Source: Acheta domesticus (Eukaryota > Arthropoda > Insecta > Orthoptera > Gryllidae). From it: 64,000 bases of DNA. Made by a program: the position numbers and the translations under genes. Below are positions 23,550-34,650 of the stretch, in pieces (positions within the stretch are counted from its first letter, which is position 1; the number at the start of each line of letters is the position of its first letter). Under the pieces are notes generated by a model that searched no databases, was not told the origin of the DNA, and was given only the letters and a program-made list of their open reading frames with translations. Where the stretch lies: the NCBI GenBank assembly GCA_031308135.1, contig JAHLJT010009436.1:118360678-118424677 (forward strand). The letters are read 5' to 3'.

Positions 23550-24559
23550 CTGAAGGAATTTTGTAAAAAATGTGACAAATAGTTTTTATGGCGAAAATCC
23601 GTTTTCTTTTGGGTCCCCCTTAGTATGTGTGTTTGTTCTAAACATATCTTCAAAAAAAGTGAACACTTAATAGGGAGTTTTTGCCACCTCGAACGTTAAG
23701 CACTATCGCTCTTCTTCTGAAATCCTTTTTAAACACTTGGGCATTTGATCCCAAATTTGTACGAATACTGTTCGACAGTCGAGGGTGGAAATGGGGGGAG
23801 GAAGTCGCGAGCCACAGTGTTTCCACAAATTTTCTTACACTCTGAAATGTATGTTACTGAAAACTCGCAATGGAGGACATTGTTTCCAGGTGGTAGCACT
23901 GTTGTTAGAAATTGTCGAGCAAAGCCAAGCGGGACAGATTAAGCCACGCAGGACGAAGTCGTCGGAGCATAAATAAATACCCGGGCAACGCTGGGTTGCA
24001 TCAGCAAAATAAAATTTAATAAACAAACTGATAGGAAATTCAATCTTTTACAACTTTTAATTTAATCTTTTGTCATGTGAGATATAATTCAATGATTTTA
24101 AGCATGGAAAATGTATTTCCAATTACGGAAAACATAGCGAATAATTATTACGTCATTTCCTTTCTTGTGCTTGCCCTAAACCGTTCCTGATCTTTCAGAA
24201 AACTGCCCTTGACAATTTTTAAATTTTAAATTTTGAAGTACAGATTTCATTAAGAAAAACATATCTTCAAAACTGTATCTAAATGCAACTACAATGCATG
24301 ATTTGATTCAAAATTATAGTCTCAATTTTTTTTAACTCTTCCATCATTACATTATGCACAATTTTTTTAATCTTGGTAAAACTTATCCCTTTCCTCGTAG
24401 CATTAATTCCAAATTTCCTAAAGATAAATTTCATCCTCCCTAATTTTATTTTTTCTTACTTCTTTTTCATTTTTCTTAGCCTTACAACATTTTTCTAATT
24501 CTTAAAATTTGCTTTTATAAATCCTCTTAACGATGTAACTGTCAGAGTCCAAAACGACT

Positions 24560-24860
24560 ATCCATTTATTGTTAATTTCAATACCCTGAAAGACATTGTC
24601 GAACAGGAAGTAATTTGTTTAGAAAAACTGTAGTTTTAGGTAAACGCTGAAAAACTTGTTAACTTGCTATTTTCGAAAATTCAGCGTGTTCAAAGAAAAT
24701 AGGACCTGCGGCACTTTTATAAGCATACGCTGTTCTATCAGACAAAAAATGTAATCCGAAAATTTGGAACCAATTTGAGAAAATTTTGAAAATTCATTTA
24801 GACAATGTAAATTTCCTCCAAAAAACAAACTATCCTATTCATATTCGCAGGGCCTCAAGG
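24560..24860 (+). repeat. Dispersed repeat, diverged plus copy
   Basis: GAAAATTCAGCGTGTTCAAA, TTGGAACCAATTTGAGAAAA and a CGCAGGGCCTCAAGGTC block match the family with many changes. Confidence 0.5.
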
Positions 24861-25839
24861 TCTTAATTATTTCATGAACACTTTGTTGTTCATGACAAAG
24901 TATAAAATTAAATAGTATACGAATTAAATCACAGAGCGTGAAATTATTAGGAAATATTATAATTTACAACTGTTTTATGACTGAATGATTGGGTTTTAAA
25001 TGACAAACTCTTTGAAGTTTCAATGATTGATTAACAAGTCAGTAGATCAAGTAATATACAGTAATTAAATCGCTTACAATGAAGTGCAATTCTGCAAAAT
25101 ATACCCGAAATAAATTACATTTACAACCCTCCGTACGTAGTTTAGTTACACATTTTCATTTTGATTCTTGTTCGTCCGTGGCCATATTTGCTATTCTAAC
25201 ACACATGTTAAATGGTAATGGTAAGAAGCATCGTAAACAATTCTGAACTTCGTACACAGTACAATGGAACTGGGAACTTCGCCAAAGCGTTTCCAATTTT
25301 CTTTCCACCTACCAACAGTGCACACGCAGCAAATCTACGCGTCAAGCAGCCAATCTACCATTAAAAGGGTACTCCACCTGAGAGTGAAACATGACCCCTA
25401 GGAATTTCTTTGCAGAACGATAGCTGCTGGATTACTGGATCCAGCTAACAAATGGTGAGATTCCACTAACACGAGTCCACTAAGGATCAGGAGGTGCGGT
25501 AACAATGAGGGCGAAGTAAAAATAGCAAATGATCAGAAACAGATTTTTACTTTTGTTAAGATGCCGGAGGGAGAGACGAAGGGCACAAGGAAAGATGAAA
25601 AAAATTGTTTGGTTCCAAATAAAATCGTGAATACTCAGGATTGCAAATTCAGCTGCGTTTTCGAGTAATCTAGACAAAAGGAAAATCTCTATTTGTTGCT
25701 TGAGTAAACGGGTAATACCTTTGTTTTTGTCGCAGAGGGTAGTGTCATTTATTAGGGCTAACGAAAACGGTGATCGATGAAATTAAATATGGAACACACA
25801 TTATAATTGTTTTCATTACTCATCTTGTAAATAAATAGT

Positions 25840-25842
25840 TTT

Positions 25843-25875
<33 letters not shown>

Positions 25876-25876
25876 C
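25840..25876. repeat. (ATA)n microsatellite
   Basis: About eleven ATA units upstream of the R4-like LINE remnant. Confidence 0.95.
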
Positions 25877-26312
25877 AGATAATAGCCATGAGAAAGTATT
25901 TTGCAGGGAGAGCGAATACTTCTCAACCCCACAAGGTAGTCGTACAGGCAGATGACAACTCTATGCCCCTAAATCTAAAGCAAAATATATCAATCCAAAA
26001 GTCATCTTTCTAATAAGAAATGGACTCCTGGAAACAGAAAGCCCTCCAGGGTGCATATCCTACTGCAGTTGCCAATGCAAATGACGAGGAAATGTCGTAC
26101 AAATGGCTTAGGATAGGATATTTGTACCCTGAGAGTAAAGACTTTATGGAGACAATCCAAGATCAGGTTGTCCCAACGAAGAACTATCTTAAATACATAA
26201 TTAAATACCCAGAAATACATAGTGATGAGTGCCGAATGTGTGGGCGAGATCGTGAAACCATCCAGCATATCGTTTCGGGTTGCAGTGCACTAGCCCCGCG
26301 CAGACTACAAAA

Positions 26313-26800
26313 CGAGACACGATCGAGTTTAACGTTCCACGCCACCACGAATTTCTGTAACGTTTATCGTTCCATGGTGCCACCAATTTCTGTAACGTGT
26401 CACTCTACCAACAATTTTCTCTTGTTACATCTATTGCTGCTACTTTTTTTAAAAGTAGTAACACTTCAATTCTCATTTTTTAGCTTCTATTTAATTCTCT
26501 TGTACAATGTACTTCGATATCTTAACATATTATATCCCTTTACAAGAACAAGCTTACGTTTAATTCTATATCTCTGTATTCATCAATATCCATTTATTTA
26601 TATATATATACACAATATATATATATATACACACAATATATATATATATACACACAATATATATATACACACACACACACACATATATATAGGTTTCTAA
26701 CCTAATTCCCATAAGCGAGGTACATCACACGTTACGTGTTTACGAAATAACAATGTAAAATGTAAATAAACATTAGGAATGTACGAGTCGTTACACTAAA
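26313..26800 (-). mobile_element. LTR-type insertion inside the R4-like LINE
   Basis: The LINE protein breaks at about 26313 and resumes at about 26803. The inserted stretch has ends TGTAACG (26391) and CGTTACA (26795), that is TG...CA with short inverted ends. That fits an LTR of about 405 bp. On the minus strand it is followed by GAAATTGGTGGCACCATGG, resembling a primer-binding region. The GTTACAGAAATT(G/C)GTGG junction occurs twice (26356 and 26391). A clean target duplication was not found. Confidence 0.45.
26598..26692. repeat. TA/CA dinucleotide-rich run
   Basis: Alternating TATATA and CACACA blocks repeated three to four times within the LTR-like insertion. Confidence 0.9.
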
Positions 26801-27454
26801 GGGTCGCATCATCCATGTCAAGCTTGCTAGGAAATACAGACTCCTGCGGAACACTGATACACCGTACTACCACTATCATCCAGAAACGGTGCTTGAAAGT
26901 GAGTCCCATTAGTTATACTGGGACCGCAGCACTCTGACAGAATAATCAAGCACAATAGACCCGATGTTATGCTCTGGGATAAACCTGCCGAGAAAGTTTG
27001 GTTTATCGATTTTGCAGTTGTCAATACCAGCAACATGATGCTAACATATCAGACAAAAATCGATAAATACCGAGAACTGGCATATGCAATGAGAGAACAG
27101 TAGCATGTTGCAGAAGTTAAAACAGTTCCAATTGTCCTATCAGCAACCGAAGTCGTACCAAAAGTTCTTAGAAGATCGTTAGACGACCTAGGTATGGACA
27201 AGAATATTATCATCGCTCTTCAATAATCAGTCATCATGAGTACATGCTCATTGTTCAGGAGATTCATGGGAAGACATGTGGGATTCTGAAGTTTTTAAAT
27301 TTAGCTGTTATTCTGTAATTTCAAGTTCGATATTTTGTATTGTATTACATTAATTATAGAAGGTTGTGAAGGTTACCATGCTTTGATGTTGCATCTGTGT
27401 GGTAGCTGTTTAAGACCAATAACTTGTGGAAACTGAAATAACAATAACATAATG

Positions 27455-27457
27455 ATG

Positions 27458-27492
<35 letters not shown>
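27455..27492. repeat. (AAT)n tail of the LINE
   Basis: About twelve ATA/AAT units directly after the LINE 3' end and directly before the SINE head. Confidence 0.9.
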
Positions 27493-27493
<1 letters not shown>

Positions 27494-27720
27494 GCCCCGT
27501 GGTGCAGGTGGTTGCGGCAGCGATCAGCGGTCGCCTGCGCCAAGGAGACTACAGGTTCGAGTCCTCCTTAGGAATGATTGTATTTCTGATTGTCCCTTCA
27601 CCCCTCATCATCAGCATCATCATCATCCTCCTCTCGCCTCATAATTCATAATTCAAGGCTTAACAACCTTGTCTTACAAATGGATACAGCCGAAAAGCTG
27701 TCACGTGCAAAAAATATAAA
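27493..27720 (+). mobile_element. tRNA-derived SINE
   Basis: It starts GGCCCCGTGGTGCAGGTGG with a box A-like TGGTGCAGGTGG (27500-27511). Box B GGTTCGAGTCC is at 27554-27564, with tRNA-like spacing. A short unrelated body and a CATCAT-rich stretch follow. There is no acceptor-stem closure, so it is not a tRNA gene. It abuts the AAT tail of the LINE, suggesting insertion into, or mobilisation with, that tail. The 3' limit is approximate. Confidence 0.72.
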
Positions 27721-27835
27721 ACAATTTGACAATAAGATTCTGAACATTAATTTTTTGCCACGCATTCATGTTTTATTAGCCCATATCGTCCCATTTCGCA
27801 CTGTGACTCCCAATGTTAGTGCCCAGAGCAGGGGA

Positions 27836-28072
27836 GGATACAGCGGTTCATTTTGGAGGGGGGGGGCTATTATAGATTTTTGTTAAATAATAAACATTTG
27901 TTATTATATTGAATATAAATTTTGTAGTGTATATATGACACTACACAATATTTTTTAAATAATTACATAATTCTAACAAATATTTAAAACAATTTTGCCA
28001 AATAAAAGAAGGTAACAAACAAAAACTCTAGGTCTTTCGGGGGGCATGGCCCCCCATGGCGCCCACCTGGAT
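27836..28072. mobile_element. Small TIR element (MITE-like)
   Basis: The left end reads CAGGGGAGGATACAGCGG followed by a G run. The right end in reverse complement reads CAGTGGCAGATCCAGGTGG with a GGGGGGC run. The ends are imperfect inverted repeats around an AT-rich core. Target duplications were not clear. The CAGNGG start suggests the hAT group. Confidence 0.5.
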
Positions 28073-28320
28073 CTGCCACTGGGGAAGGTGGGCGCAGTGA
28101 GGAGACGGTTGGATGGGCTCATTGCCCACGGGATCTCATCAGTCCGAAATGCCCCAGTTGGGTACAGGATTTGTCGTGGCAGTATCCCCCGCTCAAGGGA
28201 AATTCAGAAGGGTCTTGTCCAGACACACGCGTGTGGAGCATGGCTCCGGAACCAAGGATCTAGGATGGCTGCGAAGTTACGAGCTGGCGAAACGGCTCAC
28301 TTAAATTATGGATAGACGTT
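28073..28320 (+). other. GC-rich segment, possibly broken coding sequence
   Basis: An open stretch of balanced composition on the plus strand in two overlapping frames. No motif is recognised. It may be part of an old mobile element cut by the neighbouring TIR element. Confidence 0.2.
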
Positions 28321-29390
28321 CATTGAAGAGCTTTGCGATCAGGTGTATCCATGCGCTAACGGACGGTGGGTTCTCGCCCACACCAGAATGGCGAGGGTAA
28401 ATTTAACAAAAGAGCTCAAGTCTTGAAAGTAATCAAGCATGTTCGTGAACTGCAGGCCTACTCTGTTCTTTCAAGGCGTGTGCATTAATCTTTGATGATA
28501 TTGCAATACTCCCTTATTCCCATTGGAATTTTAAAACAGATCTGAACAGTTGTAAACGGAGTCTAACTTAATATACTTTGTCGTCTGGCGCAGCTCGGTC
28601 GCCGCGTCGGTTACATCTGCTGCCTTGCGACACCCGCTCGTCCCGATGATTTATACAGGACGAGCGAAACATGCCGCAACGGGGGCCAGGGCCAAAAACT
28701 GATTCACGCGCGCGGCGCTCCGGAAAGCAGTTTTATGACAAAAACAGTAGAACGTAGAGCCAGCGGCAATTGTAGCGCGCCGAAAGGCCGGAGCGGGAGC
28801 GCCGGTGAGGGTTTAATTGCACCCAGTAGAGCAGATGAGCCCACAAAAATACTCAATTCTAACAATGAATCGGTTTGTATTGTCCGGAACGCTATGACTT
28901 ACTGGTAGAATGGTTACATACTTCGAGATGTGCGAGTTACCTTCAATCCAACAATAGATTTGCGTAGAACAACAGATCTATTCTTGAGAAATGGAAGGGT
29001 CCAGAAAACGTTCACAACTCCGTTTTACCAGCACAGCTTTCTGACAATATTACAATCAATACAAGTATTTTAAAACGTCAAGTCGTTAAACGGAAAAAAA
29101 GAAAGCCAGGGGTTTGAAACTAATAAGTGCCAAAAACAAAGTCAAATCATTCCTAAATATTCAGTTGGGTCAAATGGAAAAATAAATATTTTAGAACACT
29201 CCGGTTACGTGCTCAAGAAAGGAAAACTTTAGTCAGCAAAATCCGAGATGCTTCTTAACACATCTCAGTTCCACTAGAGGAGCTCTAAACAATAACTCAG
29301 ACTGTTATTCTATGAATGTGTGCCTCATTTGTGGTCATACTAAATAATATCGTCATCGAATAATGACTCATTGATTAGTGATTCCGAATG
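28321..29390. other. Non-coding, with a GC-rich patch at about 28570-28820
   Basis: The patch contains many CpG dinucleotides and inverted ACCCGCTCGTCC-type words. No gene was recognised. Confidence 0.35.
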
Positions 29391-29394
29391 CATC

Positions 29395-30015
29395 AACTCT
29401 TCAGGTCTTCAGTCCCGTATGTGTAGTGCATTTATATCGTGCGAGTGGCGGTTATCTCCCGCTGGATGGCGTGTCAATTAATGCATTTGACGTAGCGAGG
29501 CCCGGCCATCAGACCCGCTCTTCCTTCTGACCTCAAAAAAAATTTGCTGCGTTCCTTTCACCACTAGCAGAGAAAGAAGTATTACTCGGGCGCCGAAACA
29601 GGAGATTTTGAATTTAGCTCAGAGGCTTCTTTTATGCTTGAGGATCTTTTACGGCGCCGACCTACGTCGGCTAACGAAGATTTTCTCCAACCCGTCCCCA
29701 TTCGGGTTAAGCTGTACGTTCCAGTCTGGTCTCCCGGCAAGTAAGGTATTATAGTACATGTGAATAAAGTGAGTGTGAGGGGAGAAGGATAGAACAGGGA
29801 AAAGGAAGGAAAGATCTCGCGCGGTCCATTTGTTAGGATACTGCTCCGGCATTCGCCCGGTGTCGATCGAAGGAACCACGGAAAACTATCAATGAGAGCA
29901 GCAGGCCGCTAAAATTCTCCTCCATACAGCAGCTGCAGGTAGCTGTCTAGCTAGTGTCGAAAGTCCTGCCACCGTCGGGACTCGAACCTTACGACCCCCT
30001 AGTCAGAGGCATTGC
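29395..30015 (-). mobile_element. SINE-like repeat, minus, longer copy
   Basis: Box B-like GTTCGAGTCCCGACGGTGGC is near 29965-29985. It shares the AGTTTTCCGTGGTTCC and GGCGAATGCCGGAGCAGTAT body. The 3' part is longer than in the other copies, with an extra 150-base stretch at about 29490-29640. Confidence 0.6.
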
Positions 30016-30539
30016 AATGATCATCGAATAATGGTTAAGCAAGTCTTTTAGTAATTCTAACAAAACGAATACGAAGATATTTTCGTTCATTTGTGAATTT
30101 CGTAAAATGAAAAGTGAAAAGCTGAATGCAAATTGTATCAGCTTAGATTCTGCATTCACATACTGCAAAACTCTGCCATTTTCATTAATAAGAAAATATA
30201 ACTGAATAATTGAATTCATTTCTGATTCTTTGGCTCCGAAAGAAGAAAGAAACATTCAAGTCATTTGGTACGAAATAAAGATACTGATCATAAAACAGCC
30301 GATTTTACAGAAAAGATGGCAATCACCACCTTACAAAAAACGAAACTAAGTTTCTGGGAGCTTGCAGACTGAAGGGAATTACGCAACTCAAAAATAACTG
30401 ATTCAACGTTATCCACAAACCCTCAACGACATTCAAATTTTGAAGATATTCTTCTATGCGTAAAACAATTTTTAAAAACTTAAGACATGGAGGTTATGAG
30501 ACGGATAGGAAAGTATGTGTGCCGCTGACGCAATAAGCA

Positions 30540-31790
30540 TTGCCCACACAGCTGCTCATGATGCAACGGGAGCAGAGAAGCGCGCACCTGCGACCGAGGC
30601 GATTAGAACAAGAGCGCAACAGCCCACGCTGCACGATTGACGGCGTCGCGTCGCACAGACTCACGCGTGACATGAGAGCCTAGAGAATAATACCGACAAA
30701 CAACTCATGTTCCTGGAGGCGACGACTACTGCCATTAAAGTTTGCAGTTGACAAACAGGTAGGAAGAGGAAAAGGAGGAGGGGGTTAGAAGGGAGTGAAA
30801 GGCGGGAAAATTAAAATGGCAGAGCAAATGAGAAGGCACGAAGGTTCGAGGAGGCTGGCGTGCGGAAGTGCTGGGATAACGCAAGGGTGTGATCAAACGT
30901 GAGAGAGCGCGGGTGTATGCAGACGCGCGATGGCGGATAAGCGGTGGCGGAGGCGGCGACGGCGGCGGCGGAGGCCGGCACATCGCCAGCGGCCCTAGCC
31001 AACTTGGCTCCCTGACAGCGAAGCGACCGGGTTCGCTGGCTAACGTACCCGCCCGCGGACAATAGCGACCTGCTACCCCTCCCGCTCTCACCACCACCTA
31101 CGACCCGGGGTCCCCTCGGTATCGACTCGAGCTCCCCTTCCCGTGCAGCTCACGCGTCTCCCCGGAGCCACTCGTAAAACTTCCCTTAAAACTCCACCCT
31201 CATTTGCGTATGCATTACGGAAATCTCGGGAGCAAAGGATCCACTTATCCGAAATGTCTTCGCCGAAGCCGCCCAAGCTCGCCCCATTTCCCTCCCATCC
31301 CTTATGTCGTCGCCGGCCTGGTGCCTGGGCCGCGAATGCGCGCGCAGCCGCAGAGGCGATTGACCGCAGCGGGCCGCGTGGCGGCATGCTTTCGGAGCCC
31401 GGGCGCACACGTTTTGTTCAATAACCGAGCGTTTGTTTGTCAATTAAAAGCACCCTCGCGGGGGCGGCGTCCGGGATCCGAGCAGCGCCTACGGCGAACG
31501 TGCTCCACGTCGCCGGCGTCACCATTGCCATCGCCGCCGCCGGTGCCGCTGCCGCCCGCGCTCGGGGGCGAGATAAAAATAGGCGTCGGTCCGCCGCCGC
31601 CGCCAAGTCCCGGGAGCCCGGCACCTGCCCGCGCGCCCCACCCGCGCCTACGCCGCGGGGCCCTCACCGCGCCGCTCTACGGAGCGCACTCGGCTCTCAG
31701 CGCCGCCCCAGGCTAACACCTTGCGTCGCCGCTACACACGAAACGGAACTCGAGCCCATCATCCCGCCTCTGTTAGCATGCTAATCTAGT
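30540..31790. promoter_or_regulatory. GC- and CpG-rich island (largest)
   Basis: A sharp change to GC-rich, CpG-dense sequence with GGCGGCGGCGG, CCGCCGCCGCC and CCCGCGCGCCCCACCCGCGC. Open frames on both strands are long only because stops are rare in GC-rich DNA, and none has a known motif. An AAAAATA word lies near 31576. It may mark a promoter and first exon of a gene mostly outside the readable signal. Direction unknown. Confidence 0.45.
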
Positions 31791-33959
31791 TAGTAGCCGT
31801 ATTTTGACAAAGCCCCTAGAGCTTAGTCCCCAAGACACAACAGCAATTGCGTCGTACCTTATTTGCCAGAACCGTTATAATTATTACCGGATACGGTATC
31901 CCTCGGTCTCTGGTGAACTGACAACTTAATGGCCCTTCAAATGAAATACAGAATGTAGCCAAGTATTTTCCCTTTCGTTTTATTTTGCGCTCAGGGAGTG
32001 TAAAATAAATATGCTTTATTCGCAACACGTAGATTTTGTATGTTTCCCGTCTAATAAAAATTATTTGCAATGATATTTTTATATCTATAATTATTACTTT
32101 AGATGAGTTATAATTTCATCGCGTAAATTGTAAAACGAAATAAGCGGAGAAGAAAAACACCTCTGGTCGCCCAATAATATCAACCCATTCTCAGTAAAAC
32201 GCCACAGCCCGTAGGCGGCCAAGCAGCCGCCACATATTCTAAAAGGACTACAGCCTGCAGTGACAGCAGTGGTCATCTTCACTGATCACGGATCGACGGT
32301 GGAAGGGGAGGTGCAGGGTCTGAATAGCCAGCGCCTCGGCCTCCACCTCCAACACCGCTGCAACGGCGAAGCCTGCGTGCAAAGTGGCCACAATCCCCCG
32401 TTCGCCGGAGCAAAAGACCTCATTGCGATACCTCACGAACGAGCGCTCGCGTGATGAGAAATAAAGCTGTGCTCCTACATGACCTCGATAGCGCCCGCGC
32501 GCACAAGAAAGGCGACGACGCGACGCGTTGTGACGTGACGAAACGCAGCGGCGGAGGTACTGCCTCCTGCTGCGACGCTTTATCGCCCCCGCGCTCAAAA
32601 TCGCAGTGGACAAATTGTCAATTTGTCATTTAATGGAGCGTGTGTTCGTAAGATTCAAAATGGATACACAACATTTTTTTTATTTCGAAGGTGTTAATGA
32701 GTTTCTCTGTGTGGGATAAAGGGACAAAAGACACGCGAAGAAATGTGGAAAAGTAATGGAAAGAAATTTCTCCATATATGAACAAGTAGACATACACTAC
32801 ATAACCTCAAATATATTCGTTTAAGTAATGTTAAAAGTTACATTGAGTGAAACATTAATCAATCAAATCAATAGAAACTAAACGAAAATAAGTTTTCCGA
32901 AGCATGTAGTAATTTAGGTGAGTATACAATTGGATGGTAATACACGAATTTAAGAAAAATATCCACCATAATTGATGTATTGCATGGTCGTTCTGTACAT
33001 TGTCTAACGTAATGTGAATCCAATTGAACTGGGTTATTTGGAGGGCTATCAAGTACTTCTTTATCAATAATAGTGATTTGTAGAACACACACGCACTTTA
33101 CAATTTTCGTAAACGAGTCTTCTTTATCTTTGAGGTTAATATGAACTATTTTGAATACAATGTTCCAAAACTGCATTCAGTAGCAGTCCTATTCTCTGAT
33201 TACATATTTTGATTCACTGTTTTTCATAAAACCAGGGTTTTTTCTTCTTTCTGACACTGGTAATAATTTCGATAAATGAATGGTCCGCATCCCGCACACA
33301 CGCGTGGAAGTGAAGTACTAGGATGAACCGCTAGATCTCGACATTGTCCAATCAGCGTCCTATGTGTCCGCCCTTGATGGTCGAGCAACGCTGCTCATCA
33401 GCAGCGGATGCCGGCGTCGGCGTCGGCGTTCCAGCGGTGTATGTGTTTGTACCCAATATCGGCAGCCCGCGTTCGTAACTGCTCTGCTTGGCTAGGGTCT
33501 GTCTGCTTATCGCAGTTAAGGAAGTACGAATCCACGAGAACGTAGGATGGGTGAACCGCTCCGGAACCCCAGTTGCAACCTGCTTGAAGGGTCAGAAAGA
33601 AAGTATTTCCTTTCACATTTCGTTTAGTTATTTTCACTGCAATGTGTTTAGTAAATAGTACTCAATGTATTAGTCAACGCAACGATTCGTTTAGTTTTCT
33701 CCACTAGATTCGTCACGGGGTACGACCGGTTCAGTGAACATTACTATACGTGCATTGGTGTGTTTAACTAAACAGCGGTTTCGTGAACGTGACTAAGCAC
33801 TCTGTGCAACCAAAATATACTAAACCGTTTAGTTGAATCTACTACGTGATTAACTATGAATTAAACATTTCTCTCCAAGTTGGGCGCAAATGGGTACACC
33901 TATGTCTGGCCTATTGAATGCCACCCTTTAGTCTGTTATTAGGTATCGGTCCCAATATT
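31791..33959. other. No gene seen; GC-rich patch 32200-32620
   Basis: The patch has CpG-rich text with short open frames on both strands but no motif. A second small GC-rich patch lies at about 33380-33580. Confidence 0.35.
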
Positions 33960-34650
33960 TTTAATAATACTCCCTCCTTCCAGAACGGGTGCTGGGTTTG
34001 GGGCTGCATTATTCATCATGCTTAACAGTCAATTGTTGAACTATCTTGGTCAGTTGGTTGTGTCTTTCCAAGTATGCGCTGTCGGCAAGAGCAGTACATT
34101 CGCAAGAGCTCCCACGTCCGGTTCAATCGTTTCACCACTAATATTGCATTTCCTGCACATGTCTACCACAGACACGCAATGTTTTTCATAATTCCTCATT
34201 GAGCAGAGTTATCTTCGATTGTCATTAAGAATATCTCTGTTTCTTGGAGGAGACAGCCATTGCAATGATGATGGTGTTTCAACATGAGGTGCATGGAGAG
34301 CTTTAGGCAACTTGCCATGCTCTGCCTTTCGTTACCATTCCTCAATAGCTTCGACTGTTCTTTCGGGTGGCCCTTGTTGTTCCTGCTACCGTTGCCATGG
34401 ACCCGTGTTGATGGCACACAAGTTCAGCACGGTGTATCCATCACCCGTTAGTTCCGTCATTTTAATTAAGCTATATTCGCAAGTCAGAAACTTTTCCTCC
34501 TTTTTGCATTCTTTTTTTTTCTGAAGTCTTTCAATGATCAGCGATCCTCCCCCTCTTCTTCGGGGTAGGAATAGCTTTTCCGCGTTAACAAGCACACCTT
34601 GATGCGTAACAAGTAGAGAATAATCATGGGTATTCCTGTGCAATTGTACA
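33960..34650 (-). pseudogene. Second R4/Dong-like LINE fragment
   Basis: The minus strand reads EKLFLPRRRGGGSLIIERLQ, KFLTCEYSLIKMTELTGDGY and TVLNL, the segment following the reverse transcriptase in R4/Dong-type LINEs (LxLPRxxGGRGLI). Further on come KALHAPHVETPSSLQWL and a CRKCNISGETIEP zinc-knuckle-like stretch, corresponding to the region seen at 26020-26312. Frames shift repeatedly. Confidence 0.7.

Larger units (their letters stand above)
20459..23620 (+). mobile_element. Mariner transposon split by two later insertions
   Basis: The left end reads AGGGGGGACCCACAAAAAAG. The right end in reverse complement reads AGGGGGACCCAAAAGAAAA, flanked by TA at 23621. Removing the insertions at 21260-22840 and 22988-23311 leaves an element of about 1.25 kb, the usual mariner size. 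The remaining plus-strand pieces read in order through a mariner transposase. Stops and frameshifts make it a fossil. Confidence 0.88.
23641..26019. other. No gene seen apart from a diverged repeat
   Basis: AT-rich. An AATACCCGGGCAACGCTGGG word near 23978 resembles ends of some invertebrate mobile elements but could not be delimited. Confidence 0.35.
26020..27454 (+). pseudogene. R4/Dong-like LINE, reverse-transcriptase C-terminal region, interrupted
   Basis: The first part (26020-26312) reads WKQKALQGAYPTAVANANDE, YKWLRIGYLYPESKDFMETI, then a zinc-knuckle segment SDECRMCGRDRETIQHIVSG-C. This is typical of the C-terminal region after the reverse transcriptase in R4/Dong/NeSL-type LINEs. The second part (from about 26803) reads IIHVKLARKYRLLRN, YHYHPETVLES, HNRPDVMLWDKPAEKVWFID, VPIVLSATEVVPKVLRRSLD, the endonuclease-like domain of the same family. 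Frameshifts and stops are present. The catalytic palm is missing, so the copy is 5'-truncated. It ends in an AAT microsatellite tail, as such elements often do. Confidence 0.85.

Noticed and set aside
26389..26700. Second half of the 226-codon frame starting at 26020
   Set aside because: Only the first 95 or so codons match the LINE; the rest runs through the LTR-like insertion and TA/CA repeats.
27493..27570. A functional tRNA gene
   Set aside because: Box A and B are present, but there is no closing acceptor stem and a SINE-like body follows.
28046..28315. Short protein gene
   Set aside because: No motif, two competing frames, and the first part lies in the end of a TIR element.
31088..31784. 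Several overlapping open frames in the 31 kb island
   Set aside because: They overlap on both strands and are a by-product of high GC; no recognisable domain.
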